A stretch of DNA of 64,000 nucleotides, taken from positions 41,075,137 to 41,139,136 of the forward strand of contig OZ026833.1 of NCBI GenBank assembly GCA_964023205.1, read 5' to 3'. The DNA is from Lutraria lutraria (taxonomy: Eukaryota; Mollusca; Bivalvia; Venerida; Mactridae). The translations under genes were made by a program, and so were the position numbers. Below, piece by piece: positions 12,548 through 23,900 of the stretch (the first letter of the stretch is position 1; each line of letters starts with the position of its first letter). The notes beneath the pieces are model-generated. The model was not told where the DNA came from and did not search any database. It saw only the letters and a program-made list of their open reading frames with translations.

Positions 12548-15396
12548 GGGCATAAATCAAAATAATGAAGACAATTTTTCTTTTCAAGATTTAAAGAATA
12601 CCACACAACACAGGAATGTACTTTAATGTTCTGATGGTGTGTCTTGATGTTGTTAAAAATGTTGCAAAATTTCAGCTTGATTGTGTTACTCGTTCAAAAG
12701 TTACATTAGAAAAACAGGCAAAAATGTCCCGAGTGTAACACTTTTAGCGTGACATTTTTTCTTTACACATTTTTCAATCTTTTATATTTTGTTCAATTTT
12801 TGGGTAAGTAATCAATGGTTGTTTTTAATTTCATTGTACATGTGTTATATTTAAAATTTAATGCATTTTGTTCAAATATTTCAATAATAAGTATTATTTA
12901 GAAATCACCTTTTAAGTGCACATGTAAAATATTTTGCTACAGGAAAAAATGGAAATTCAAATTGATGATATTGCTGTAAGTAAACTAATGCTTGGACAGA
13001 AAATGCAGTTTAACATATTGATAGGCATATTTGTCCATGTTGTTTAAAAAAAAGAAATGATCAAAAGAATCATTTGTTTTTTTAGTTATACCATCTTGAA
13101 TAAAGCTGATTGGAAATGTCCCGAGTGTAACATTTTGCATTTAGATAAGAATTTTTTTATCATTCTTTGAATTTGATATGTTTTTTCTCTATTTCTCAAA
13201 CAGAAGCGTACCCACAAGCTCACAAAACTAAAACAAATTCATGTAGTGCAATTCATTTTTTGTCTACATGGTTTTAAGTGTTGTCCCGAGTGTAACGCTA
13301 TATATTCATCATCTTAATTTTGATATGTAACTATAGAACAGTAGTCCATGTTAATTGTTTTCCACATTTATATCAAATAACTGACGTGAATAAATACTTT
13401 AAAGTCTGAAGCAGTGAAATGGAGCATATTTAAAAAGTTTGAAAGTTCTTATAAAAATAGTTATATTCAGATAATATACCAAGTAGATTTGTTCAATATA
13501 CTGAAGATAAAAAGTAATTTATCTTTTATTTTGATGAAGAAACATTCTCAGATGAAAACAGTACAGAATTTATAGACTTATTTCATGATTTCTTAACATA
13601 TTTTACATGTTATATTATTTATATATAACAATTGAAAATGTTACACTCGGGACACAAACACATCTTCATGCAATATTATACACAAATTCGGTTTGCTTTT
13701 ACATGAACTATACCAGTAACAATATACTAACACTGCAGGGTCATGAAGTTACAAAATGCCTTAATAAGTGGTAAAACTCCCATTTATAGAGGACTGAGAA
13801 GAAGTACACTCTGAGTAGAAAGACTTGAAATTGATATTTTTTTATTAAACATTTTCTAGGATATACGAGGGTTGTCCTTTAAGTATGTAGACTTTTCTCA
13901 TATGTGGGTTATTTTTCAAAATTTTGAAATCTAATTTCAGTGACACATATCTTCCTTGAGTTGTGTTGCAAATACACAGTTCATTATCAAAACATTTCAA
14001 AAACTTTTTAGTATTGTTTTACTTAAAACAAACAAAGATGAAATTGTGAGTCCTGACTGTTTTAATTAAAATAAACAAAGAAGAAATTGTGAGTCCCGAG
14101 TGTATTTTCTATATGTCTGTTTATATGACTTAATTCATGTTTAAAAGATTTGTTCAACATAGTTTGAAATAGTTTGAATGTGTTGAGAAATCATTTCTTT
14201 AATTTGATAAGTGGCAAAAGTAGTAAATATATGATAATGCAATATTAATTGTTACAAGTTGACAAATCTACAGTTTTAAATGTTTTCTAATTCCTCCACT
14301 CCCTCCAACAACATTTTCAGCCAACAACATATTAAACAGTACAGATGTTTGTGTATCTTTTTATTTTCTTAAACAACATAGAATAAATTGCAAGGCAATG
14401 ATCATAGCACTTTCATATTTGTATGCTAAAAGACTAAACAAATTTGTACAGAGTGTAACCTTTACTTAGTCTGTATATATATAAATTAATAATTCATGTT
14501 CAGTAACGCAATTGACTTACCAAATTGGAAATAGTTTTGATTTGTTAAAAAGAACTCTTATTTAATGAATTGCAAAATACATTTGACAGATGTTGTTATA
14601 AATTCATTTTATGATACTCCTTATCATAACAGTTTCGTATATTTACATTACAGTTTTAGAACGTCCGCTGGTGTTGGTGTTTTCACCATTTAAAATTTTA
14701 CTAAAACATTATCAAATAGATTATCTGTTTGTATTTTATAATAAAATAATTGAACAAATTGTATTACAATGAAACAAATTGTATTACAATAGATTAACAA
14801 TACTGTCATTATCATAAGTCCATACACATAGAATATCTGTCCCGAGTGTAACGGTAACAGAAGATATATACTAGTTTTGGGGACATTGTTAAGTTACCCA
14901 AGAATAGTACCAATTAAGTGAAAATTCACATATATCTTTGAATATACCTGAAAATTGATAAAATTGAATTAGCTCATTTGTATCTGCAGCAGTAATTATT
15001 ACATAAAAACTTCTTGAAGCGTATTTAAAAGAAAATGAAGTTCAAAACGCCATAAATATATATTTTTTGGAAAATTATGGTTGTATGTATATTTTTTTTG
15101 TATTAAAAAGTTGTTTTCATGAAAGTCTGCTAAAAAATCACAAAAATGTGTTATTATTTCCATAGTTTAATCCATAAAATTGTTTGAATTTTAAGGATTG
15201 CTATTGAAAATATAATATTTGTTTGATTAAAATGTTGTAAATTTGAAGAAGACTTTAATCCTATACTTTAGCCATTGTCAATTTTTCACAATATAATATA
15301 TTCCCAAGCTACTTTTGGCAATATTATGAACAAAAGTATCATTCTAAATTTGACCCCCCATGTCACGCTTTGTCTTCATTATTTTGATTTATGCCC
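12548..15396 (+). mobile_element. 2.85-kb TIR element, copy 1 (TTAA-type, piggyBac-like termini)
   Basis: Ends are perfect inverted repeats GGGCATAAATCAAAATAATG plus AAGACAA on the left, with the same sequence inverted on the right. ATAA flanks both sides (12544-12547 and 15397-15400). The other copy at 50459-53278 runs in the opposite direction and is flanked by TTAA. There is no reading frame large enough for a transposase, so the copy is non-autonomous. The interior carries the 15-mer TGTCCCGAGTGTAAC at 12725, 13117, 13282 and 14838 (plus) and 13640-13654 (minus), with weaker forms near 14092 and 14451. Two GTAAGT donor-like sites (12802, 12966) occur in both copies, the second closing a 33-nt segment preceded by tttgctacag, so a spliced transcript cannot be excluded. 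An acgagggttgtcctttaagt string at 13866 resembles a mariner end and may be a nested relic. Confidence 0.85.
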
Positions 15397-17639
15397 ATAA
15401 ACTACACAATGAAAACTACATTCTGTAAAAATGCGCGGAAACTGCGAAGACAAGATGGCCGAGCAGTTTAGACGATTCTGGAATGAAAGTAAAACGTGTG
15501 CTAAAATTGCCTCTAACCAAAATTCCTAAATTGCTCTAAAGTTTTATTCGCAAGATGGTCTTTCACATGTAAGGACAACAGCAGGGAAACACGTCCATGA
15601 AAGTTGTATAAATTCTCGCAACTACAATTTGGTCAGGCTAAAATTATGATGTTTTGCACAGTGTCCTTAGGCAGTCAGACAAACATATGGCACTTGTTAA
15701 GGTAATCCGAAAAACTGGCATTTATCATTACAAAGTTATACTCATCATTACTGATACACTTTGTTTGTCAGAAATCGAGAGAAAAAGAGCTATTGGAATG
15801 GACTAGGGGTGTTTTTGCAAGTGACGTTGCTTTGATGTTCGGCCGAAACCGTGAACTCAATAATCACTTAATGGCACGTTGCGTGTTGTCTTGTGAAATC
15901 CATGATTGTCAAGATTATGTAGACCACGTTCAGCCTACTGATGACAATTGCATTTATTTATCTACGGGAAATGTCAAGGCCGGCGGCGCTGATGTTACGC
16001 CAATATCATGCTACTTAATATCACACCATACAAACCTATTGTAATGGCATTATTGGCCATTTTGGGAATATCGCCATCGCTCCTTCACTGACAGTATAAA
16101 GGACAAAACAATTCCATTATAGCTTCACCATAGACGTCTACATTCAGTTGCTTAAACGAAATTAACAGTTTCATCAAATCATATTTTGTGTTTCCATCCG
16201 TTTAACAAACCACGATTGGCATGGAACAACAAAATATTAAGCCCTGAGGACATTCATTCGTCCATGATTACAAATGAACATATTCCAATTTGACCTGATC
16301 AAAATCACCGTTCTTAGCATACATTACCATGCTGTGTCATCAAAGCGCTCATATCTCTTTCAGCAAAAAGAACATCCCATTCCATTTCCGTACATAGTAA
16401 TGTTAAGTACGCCATGCCATGCCTTGGTATACCATATCAGATTTTGAAAATGATATTGGAGATTCTTTTTTCTGCTGAGAAAATACAAGTATTTAGACCA
16501 TAGCATTGCCAGTTTAGCTCGGCTCATCCTACTTAATTAATCTGATTAATATTTATGTTTCGTGGTTTGAAGAAATTTATTTCTAGAAGTTCGTCGCTCA
16601 GTTTCGGTGATCTCCGTTTCTAAAGATGTTGAAGGTAAAACATTTTTATAGGTACATTTTTGTATGTAAAGAGGTGCTCGACTTGACTGAATTTATACAT
16701 AGGGCATTACTATTTGTACGTTACCTGTCTCAAATGGGTTTTATTCTGTTCTTTGATGTCTAATAGGAACCAGATATATTTGATCGTTCTTATAGTTAAA
16801 TGTTACCTATGAAATTGATCACAAAACTTCGAACTTGTAACATTTGCACACTGTACTCACGGAATTTGTTTTAATGTTAGTGAAAAGAATACTCAATAAA
16901 TTTAAAATTAATCAAAATTCCATCAGTAATTGAGTTTATGATAAAAAAAAAAAAATTTGCCAAGAGTCAAGAGTTGCAATAAAACCATATATACTTTCTA
17001 CAAAATCATTACCCGGATGTTTTATTATGTAATACTTGCAATCGTGTTTAGAACTTTGAAGTGTTATCTGTTTGAACTTTGCTAACACGGCACAACATTG
17101 GGTTCAATAAATATGGCAAACCTTGCTAAAGGTGGTAATTAAAGTTCACCCAGGTTAAATCATACTGTTTTATACCTTTATTGCATCTACCTCTACATTC
17201 AAGCACGATTACATGTTCAAGTATTGAAGTAATACCAGGAAACAACTCGAATGGCAATGGTTATAGTTTCCAACATTCTAATGCAGTATAGACACATTAT
17301 AGTACCTACGAGTAATAAATCGTGTTGACGTGACGTTTACGTGCCGTGTTGTTTACCATTCTCGCAAAATAGTAAAAGACACACACAAAACAAACAATAT
17401 AACTGTATAACTATAGGGAACTTATAAAAAACAACTGAACCATTGGAAAGATAATTGTTTACTAGTACAGATAAACAGGTCAAAATAGTATTTTGTTTCG
17501 ATAGTTTTCTCGAATGAAGTTATCTATATTACAAGTTAACCACAATCATCAACTATTGTATTTACGGATGACATTTAAATCGTTCATGTGGCTCAAACAC
17601 CAATCATCTAACAAATGCAACGTCTTCAAGCTCCCCCTT
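15397..17639. other. No gene recognised
   Basis: Spacer with no long frame. ATGGCCGAGCAG at 15455 in a good start context is followed by a possible donor at 15489, but no second exon is visible. A plus-strand frame at 15793-16044 has no support. Confidence 0.4.
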
Positions 17640-17880
17640 TTTCAGGCTACCCCACGGTAATTTTAAAACGTTTTCAAATTTCTCCCGGGAATTTAAAAAC
17701 GTTTTAAGATACCGGGAGGGGTACAATTAAAACGTTTTGAGATTACCACCTCCGTTTTCAAATACCCTACCTGGTAATCTGAAAACGTTTTCAGGTTACC
17801 CCGGGGGCGCTTTAAAAACGTTTTCAGATTACCCCTGGGGCGCTTTGAAAACATTTTCGGATTACCCCTGGGTAATAATT
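17640..17880. repeat. Island of AACGTT-centred palindromic repeats
   Basis: About six imperfect units of roughly 35-40 nt, each with a palindrome such as gaaaacgttttc or aaaaacgtttt followed by a GC-rich linker of the form agattacccctggggcgctt. GC content is visibly higher than the flanks. A second, two-unit patch lies at 18390-18462. Confidence 0.85.
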
Positions 17881-18389
17881 TGAAAATTCATGATAAAAGA
17901 GAGCTTCCACGCGAATAAGGTGATTACAATTTCAAACACATAAATGCACACATGTACTACAGTTGTATGAGACTATACACGCGGTCCTAATGATGAAATC
18001 ATACGACGAAATCGAATGATGTCATATACTGACAAGTCCATTCATTCATTATGGAATCATATGAGCGTTATTGCGTTAATACCAATGCAATCTTGAATCA
18101 TTTTGACAAAAAATAGATAAAAACAATTAACTATTGTTGGTTTTCTGAGCACAAGTAAGTGTGCGATTGCACAGGTCATGTCTTGTACTTTTCGTTAATA
18201 TATATTTGAATAAAGGCGCGTACTCTACATGACCCTAATAGGTTTCCATAGCTTCATATAATTATTGCGTATATTCAGTTTAGAAATACAGGAATTATAT
18301 GTCAATAAACCATGTTGACTGTGAATCATTTAGTATGAATTATAACCTGAAATATAAACATTTTCGCCACAAATAATCAACATAGGGAG

Positions 18390-18462
18390 GGGGCATTATT
18401 AAAACGGGGGAGGGAGTTTGAAAACGTTTTTAAGTTACCGGGGAGAGCTTGAAAACGTTACA
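18390..18462. repeat. Second AACGTT repeat patch
   Basis: Two units: gggagtttgaaaacgttttt with aagttaccggggagagcttg, then gaaaacgtt. Same design as the 17.6-17.9 kb island, 500 bp away. Confidence 0.75.
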
Positions 18463-18617
18463 CCGGCCTTTTTTAATTGCATAAAGTACACGTAAAGTTT
18501 TCGATTTAATACACGTTTGGAAAAATTGTATTAACATTCCATAACATCGAAGTACATCAGAGATAGATTGCATTAAATTTATATATACACTACTTATATT
18601 ATATCTATACTACTTAC

Positions 18618-18810
18618 ACTGCTCAAACCCAATAAATATGACGTATTTTATGAAGTTTTTGAATGAATTCATATGAGCAACTTTGAAGACACACTGGTTC
18701 TTTTCAGATAGTTTTTGTCCCCATTGAATAGAATTTGTAAATGAATTACAACAATTGTCTAATACATGAGACAGGCAGCATGAACCACTACCGGAGTACA
18801 AAGTATGTCT
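18618..18810 (-). CDS. Orphan candidate exon, minus strand, function unknown
   Basis: On the minus strand a 193-nt open segment is bounded by a good acceptor (gtgtttttag at 18811-18820) and a consensus donor (GTAAGT at 18612-18617). It reads for 64 codons with five cysteines, including SGSCCLSHVLDNCCNSF and QKLSEKNQCVFKVAHMNSF. I do not recognise the protein and cannot find partner exons, so it could be one internal exon of a gene with long introns, a relic, or chance. The protein-like composition and paired splice sites make chance less likely. Confidence 0.35.
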
Positions 18811-19430
18811 CTAAAAACACCATATGAGAACAAATGGAACAAAATCGTGACCCTACGGTCAAAGATCACCGATTATTGATGTGTGAAACAAAAAGGGATT
18901 AATATATAAATGTCGCATTTCTGAGAGGGCGTTATTAAAAATTGCCAGCGCGAGAAAAATAATGTTGACCGAATTATTATTATACCCAAGATATCATAGA
19001 AATTTAAAAAGAAAAATATGATGTCACAACATTATAATAAGCAGTGACAGTACATAGACAATCAAGCTTTGACTAGCGCTTCAAACTCAGTAAACGAAAT
19101 TTTGGATCAATTAAAAGTATTTTCAAGTTGAATCTACAATCTAGAACAGACTTTATTAAGAACAACTTGTCAAAAAATGGAAAATGATTCAATAAACTAA
19201 AATCTGTTTGAACTGTACGCACATCATTTCTGAGCATGTGTTGTTGAAATGTGTTACAAAAAATTGATGTCCGCTCAGGTATAAGCGACTTTACATTGGA
19301 AATGGGAGTGAGGCTAAAGGAACTTGTTTTTTAAATTATTGATATCTATTATTGCGAAATCATTAGATAACATTATTCTACGATATAAGTATGCTGAAGG
19401 TATGTTAAAAATCTTTTGTTTCATTTTTAA
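18811..19430. other. No gene recognised
   Basis: AT-rich spacer; short overlapping frames only. Confidence 0.4.
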
Positions 19431-19629
19431 TCCTTTCGCTGCCAATGGAACGGGTATATCCGTCTGCACAAATCTCCGCATATTTTTCCAAGGGATGTAT
19501 ACCACCCATCTTCACAAATGTCCGCATATTTGCCTGTTTCGGAATTGGCTAAATAAGCTTGCATTTCTGAAAATAAATCCTTGGCAATACTGTGTACAAT
19601 ATTGCAATACGTGTCTGACAGAGAAAGGG
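19431..19629. mobile_element. 199-bp TTAA-flanked MITE (piggyBac type)
   Basis: Flanked by TTAA at 19427-19430 and 19630-19633. The left end tcctttcgctgccaatgg pairs with the reverse complement of the right end, ccctttctctgtcaga. The CCCTTT...CTG.CA terminus next to TTAA is the known piggyBac pattern. Internal reading frames are not gene-like. Confidence 0.7.
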
Positions 19630-19633
19630 TTAA

Positions 19634-20290
19634 ACATCTTTTTTAAAGACAAAGAGGTATGCTTCAGTCCCAAAATATTATCTGCTTTAGAATTTTACAG
19701 TAAGAAACGAAGTGTCGGTTTCTAAACAAATCGGGTTTCTTAAGACTATTTAGACAATCCTGTATCTGATCCTAGACGCCGTGTAGATATACTAGTACGT
19801 AAAATTGATCCGGACATACACCAGAATTACACCATTGTCCAAACGTACTGAAAAAGAAATACATGTTTCATCAAACTTATATAATCTTTCTATTAGTGAT
19901 ACTACAAACACATTTGACCCTATGCCACCATCCACAACTTTAGAATCGCTCTTACTTGCGAACGAACAGTGGTCATCACCGAGTTCTAACGGAATTATAT
20001 CTAGTCTTTTTATATATTTTTATGAAACATCTGAATTGCTTATTTAGCGCATAGACAGAACACCATGATCTTGTAAGTACTTATCTGTATCATACATGTC
20101 ATGTCATGTCGTGCACAATACCTAACAATATCACACATTGCCGAGTTCGTCAACGGTAGATATCGAACCTGGTTAGGACGCTCGGTTCTAAATCAGCGGA
20201 CGGTTCTTGATGAACTTTTTTAGAATTCAAACATATCACTCGCATACCTTATGTTGTTGTTTTTTTAAAGCGATTTATTGTTGGAAAGTT
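19634..20290. other. No gene recognised; weak tRNA-like remnant
   Basis: Around 20180 the words tggttaggacgctcggttct resemble the A-box half of a tRNA-derived SINE, but no B box follows. Frames on the plus strand lack starts and splice support. Confidence 0.35.
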
Positions 20291-20434
20291 ATGCCTGCGT
20301 TGAAAAAATTACTTATGCTTTTAATAGCGGGTATTTTCTTGGCTTCCGTTCCAGGAAAATCGCTGAAAATTTTCGTTGTGGATAACTGTAGTTACACAGT
20401 GAAGTATCCCATGAATATAAGTCATAGAATGTGA
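20291..20434 (+). CDS. Candidate 47-aa secreted peptide
   Basis: The ATG at 20291 opens a frame with a textbook signal peptide: MPALKKLLMLLIAGIFLASV, with a basic n-region, a 14-residue hydrophobic core and small residues at the end. A short tail of about 23 residues with one cysteine follows (contains FVVDNCSYTVKYPMNISHRM) and an N-glycosylation site NIS. No TATA box is evident and the frame stays open upstream without another suitable start. It lies 0.5 kb before the gene B promoter on the same strand. It could be a real small peptide, a first exon whose donor I cannot place, or a chance hydrophobic run. Confidence 0.3.
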   Translation: MPALKKLLMLLIAGIFLASVPGKSLKIFVVDNCSYTVKYPMNISHRM

Positions 20435-20748
20435 ATCTCATCGTCGGACAATAGATGCTGTCACTTCAGGATTTCTTAAGTTTAGGTAATTCTATTTGAT
20501 CATCGACAAACTCCCTTCAAAACTCCACCCTAAGTCAAAAGACTTGACCAATGAAGTGTCTAGATGAAAAAGAAATCTTGATAAATCAATGCGTCAAATA
20601 ATTGTACTATGATATATATTTTCCTTATGGATACATACAGATTACATTATCATTACCGATGTTAAACTTTTTTATAGGTCACTAAGATGATGAATAAAAT
20701 TTACCTAGTACGGTGATGAAAATAAGTATGAAAACTTTTAAAATTGTA

Positions 20749-20755
20749 TGACTCA
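20749..20755 (+). promoter_or_regulatory. AP-1-like site upstream of gene B
   Basis: TGACTCA, the AP-1 consensus, lies about 90 nt before the gene B TATA box. A 7-mer can occur by chance; gene A has no exact match at the equivalent place. Confidence 0.3.
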
Positions 20756-20844
20756 GTGACCATTTCACTCGGACCGGATGTCTTTGAGATTTACCTTCAA
20801 AACTTTCTAGTTTTCGATTTAGAAGTTATAGACTTCTAATAACA

Positions 20845-20850
20845 TATAAA
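20845..20850 (+). promoter_or_regulatory. TATA box of gene B
   Basis: TATAAA 123 nt before the ATG at 20968, matching the position and following sequence of the gene A promoter. Confidence 0.75.
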
Positions 20851-20967
20851 GGACCGTGGATATCAAAAGTCATATCATAGCAACAACACTATTAATAACA
20901 ATAGGACTGTTTGTATTACACAAATTCTTAATATTTGTCTTTACTGACGTCAAAACCAACGTTCATA

Positions 20968-23900
20968 ATGTCTGCGACAGGTTTGTGTAGAACTTACAAA
21001 CTAATGTAATTCATACAGTCACTAAGAAAAAATACTGATACTCATAAGTTTATTTTTAACTTTGGGCTTTAATAAATAGGAATGTCTCGAATTTTAATAT
21101 TCCATAAAAATGTTATCATGAAATATATTTTTTATTTCATTAATTTATAAAATGCATGTATCTTAAGATGATTTCAAACACATTATTTCTGAGGGTTTTT
21201 CTGTGTTTTTTTTTTTGGGGGGGGGGGAGGGGTATATTTTTTCTATTAATTCAAATATTATAATATTCAAAGTGCCGAACCTTTTAAATTAACGATGTTG
21301 GCATCGTTGTGGTAAATGAATTAGAATTTTAGTTTCAAAAGAAAACTTCGTACACTAGTAGTCGAAAAAGTGCCCAGGGTTTTGTAAATTAGTCTATACA
21401 TTTGTGTAATATAATTCTACAAATCTGACTTTCAGGAATAATATTGTTTTCTTTGGCATGTGTAGTGTCAATGACAATTTCTAAACCTACTGGAACTGGA
21501 GATGAAGGTTTAGATGCGTCATGTTATATGGACTATCGACGGAAGCAGCAAAGGATGTCAGTTGAAATCAGTGTAATTTCATCGAGCGACTTCATCTGTG
21601 GTGCAAACTCGGCCGGTCTTCTTACTGAGTTGCTTGGAATAGCTGATGACACTGGCAGGATTAAAACTAAGGTTACCCATGACTGCATCATATTCGAAGA
21701 GCATAAATAATTTGTTGATTTTATTTCATTTTAAGATCCCTTCTCTAAGTTAAAAGCAACCAATTAAAGCAATTAATCATCTGCATAACGATTTATAAAA
21801 CACACTTAAACTAAAGACCAAAAGGAAATATAAAATAAACATCAAGGAATTTATTGGGAAAAAAATCATGGTGCATCATTGCAAAGTCCTTGATGATGAT
21901 CATGTCTCAAAATGAAACGTTAAGTGTATTTTTTCTAATTATCCAATGTCTCATGAAAACAATTATTTCAGTAATGCTCAATTGAAGTATAGAAGCATTT
22001 ATTTGTCTTCTTTCAATTTTGATTTAATAACATGATTTACATGTATTTACTATAATCAGCATCTGGGGGAAATAATTGTGTACAGGGATTTAGATATGTT
22101 CGTATTTCTGGTTCCTGTTCATTACTGTTCATATAAGCTTAATGAATCTACTTTGTTATTGTTAATGCAAGTAATGCTTAATTCGCCTGCCGAGATTAAA
22201 TTATCCTCTAAATGAATCTCTATGTTCCAGGTAGAGGACAGTGCAACACACAGCACCATACTCCTGCATTATATAAACAGTAGCATACCAAACGATACGA
22301 CTTCCAAAGGAAGCGACAAGGTAAGTATATGTAGAAAATACTTATGAAAAGGATGATAAGGAGCGCTTTATAGTGGTTGTAATCAGTCCATGAAAAAATT
22401 AATTGATTGATCAGAGGCAAAAGTCAGTGATTAGTCGATTAAAACTGAGTAAATAAGAAATAACCAAAAAAGATAGTACCGCATACATTTAACACCCCTA
22501 ACACCAAATGAGAAGCACTAAATCAATAAAAATAGAAATATTCAATTATAAAACTTTATTAGATATTCGAGTAAACATAATATCAAAATACATGTATACT
22601 ACATTTGTACTAAAATACTGTCAAGACAGAATTATGCTGCACTTTCGGCTTGTACAGCTTGTACATCATCACTATTACACAAGTCACTAGCTTATCAAAT
22701 CAACTTTATTTATGTCGTAATGCCTGCAGTACTTTAGTCAAGAACGACAACAGTCCTTTGACAAAATGAGAGCATCGTCACGTCAACAACCACTCCTCAA
22801 TGATTCGTTGAATAAATGATTAATCAGAACATCACTAGCGCTTTGTGCTAAAATGCAAACCATGAAGTGATTGCATATTGTTTGGTTTGCACCATTTTGC
22901 AACCAAATTCTATCTTTGTTGAATGCCACACAAATTACTTACAAATATAATAATGTATATCAATAACTTTCCATCAACAAAAACCTATTTCTTACCTCAC
23001 ATTTCGCTTATTTGACATTATAACATCAATGAAATAAATGCAAAACAGATAACTTAATTTGTTTCGCAAAAAAAACGTCTAATTTTTAAAATTGCATTAA
23101 ATTATTTCTATTAACCGCCACGATTCTTTGGTAAAAATGACAAGATGACAAAATTATTCAGTCAAATCTTAAATTGCAATCACTTAATGAAATCATTTTG
23201 AAGATATATTAACACTTCTTGATAGTTTGTTGAATTTTAATGTAAAAATTATCGTCATGGCTGAACGAACGATTTGCTAAAATCTAACAAGCTAACATTG
23301 TTCATATATATAGAAAATGTTTAATAGAAAATATAACGATATAATAACACAACTCAAACTTCAGTATTAAGCTTGATACCACATACATTTTAGTACATAC
23401 TGGTGTAATATTGAATCATATTTAAATAAGGGGATAATATAGCATTCAGTTCAGGATTTCATAAATGGTTGTTTCGAGCGTAGCCGTACATGGTGATTAC
23501 ATCCGCCGTTGAGTTCTTTTTATTTATTTCATCGGATTCAACACCATTTTCAAAATTATTTTAGGGCAGAATCCTAACCATTTTCCATGGAGTTCCTTTA
23601 GGCCTAAACCTGTGCTAACCCCATTTTATCCGCAAGCTATCACCATGCTACCTCACATAATTCAGAAGTGGAGAACAATTTAGCATAGAATGTTATATCT
23701 TAAGTGAAAATTGTCACGGACAGTGTTAGCCTTGCTCGGGGTTCACAACCATAGGCACTTGATTCCGTGATTTTTATACGTTTACAGAAGTTATTTTTCA
23801 ATTACACACATCAAACAACGCAAATCTGTCGAAAGAAAAATCTTCATTTCAAAAGCGTGGATCCCGGCTTTCCTTGTAAAAGCTGTCAAAACGTTTAAAG

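Noticed and set aside
15455..15488. ATGGCCGAGCAG with good start context and a possible donor
   Set aside because: Eleven codons only and no second exon or promoter could be found.
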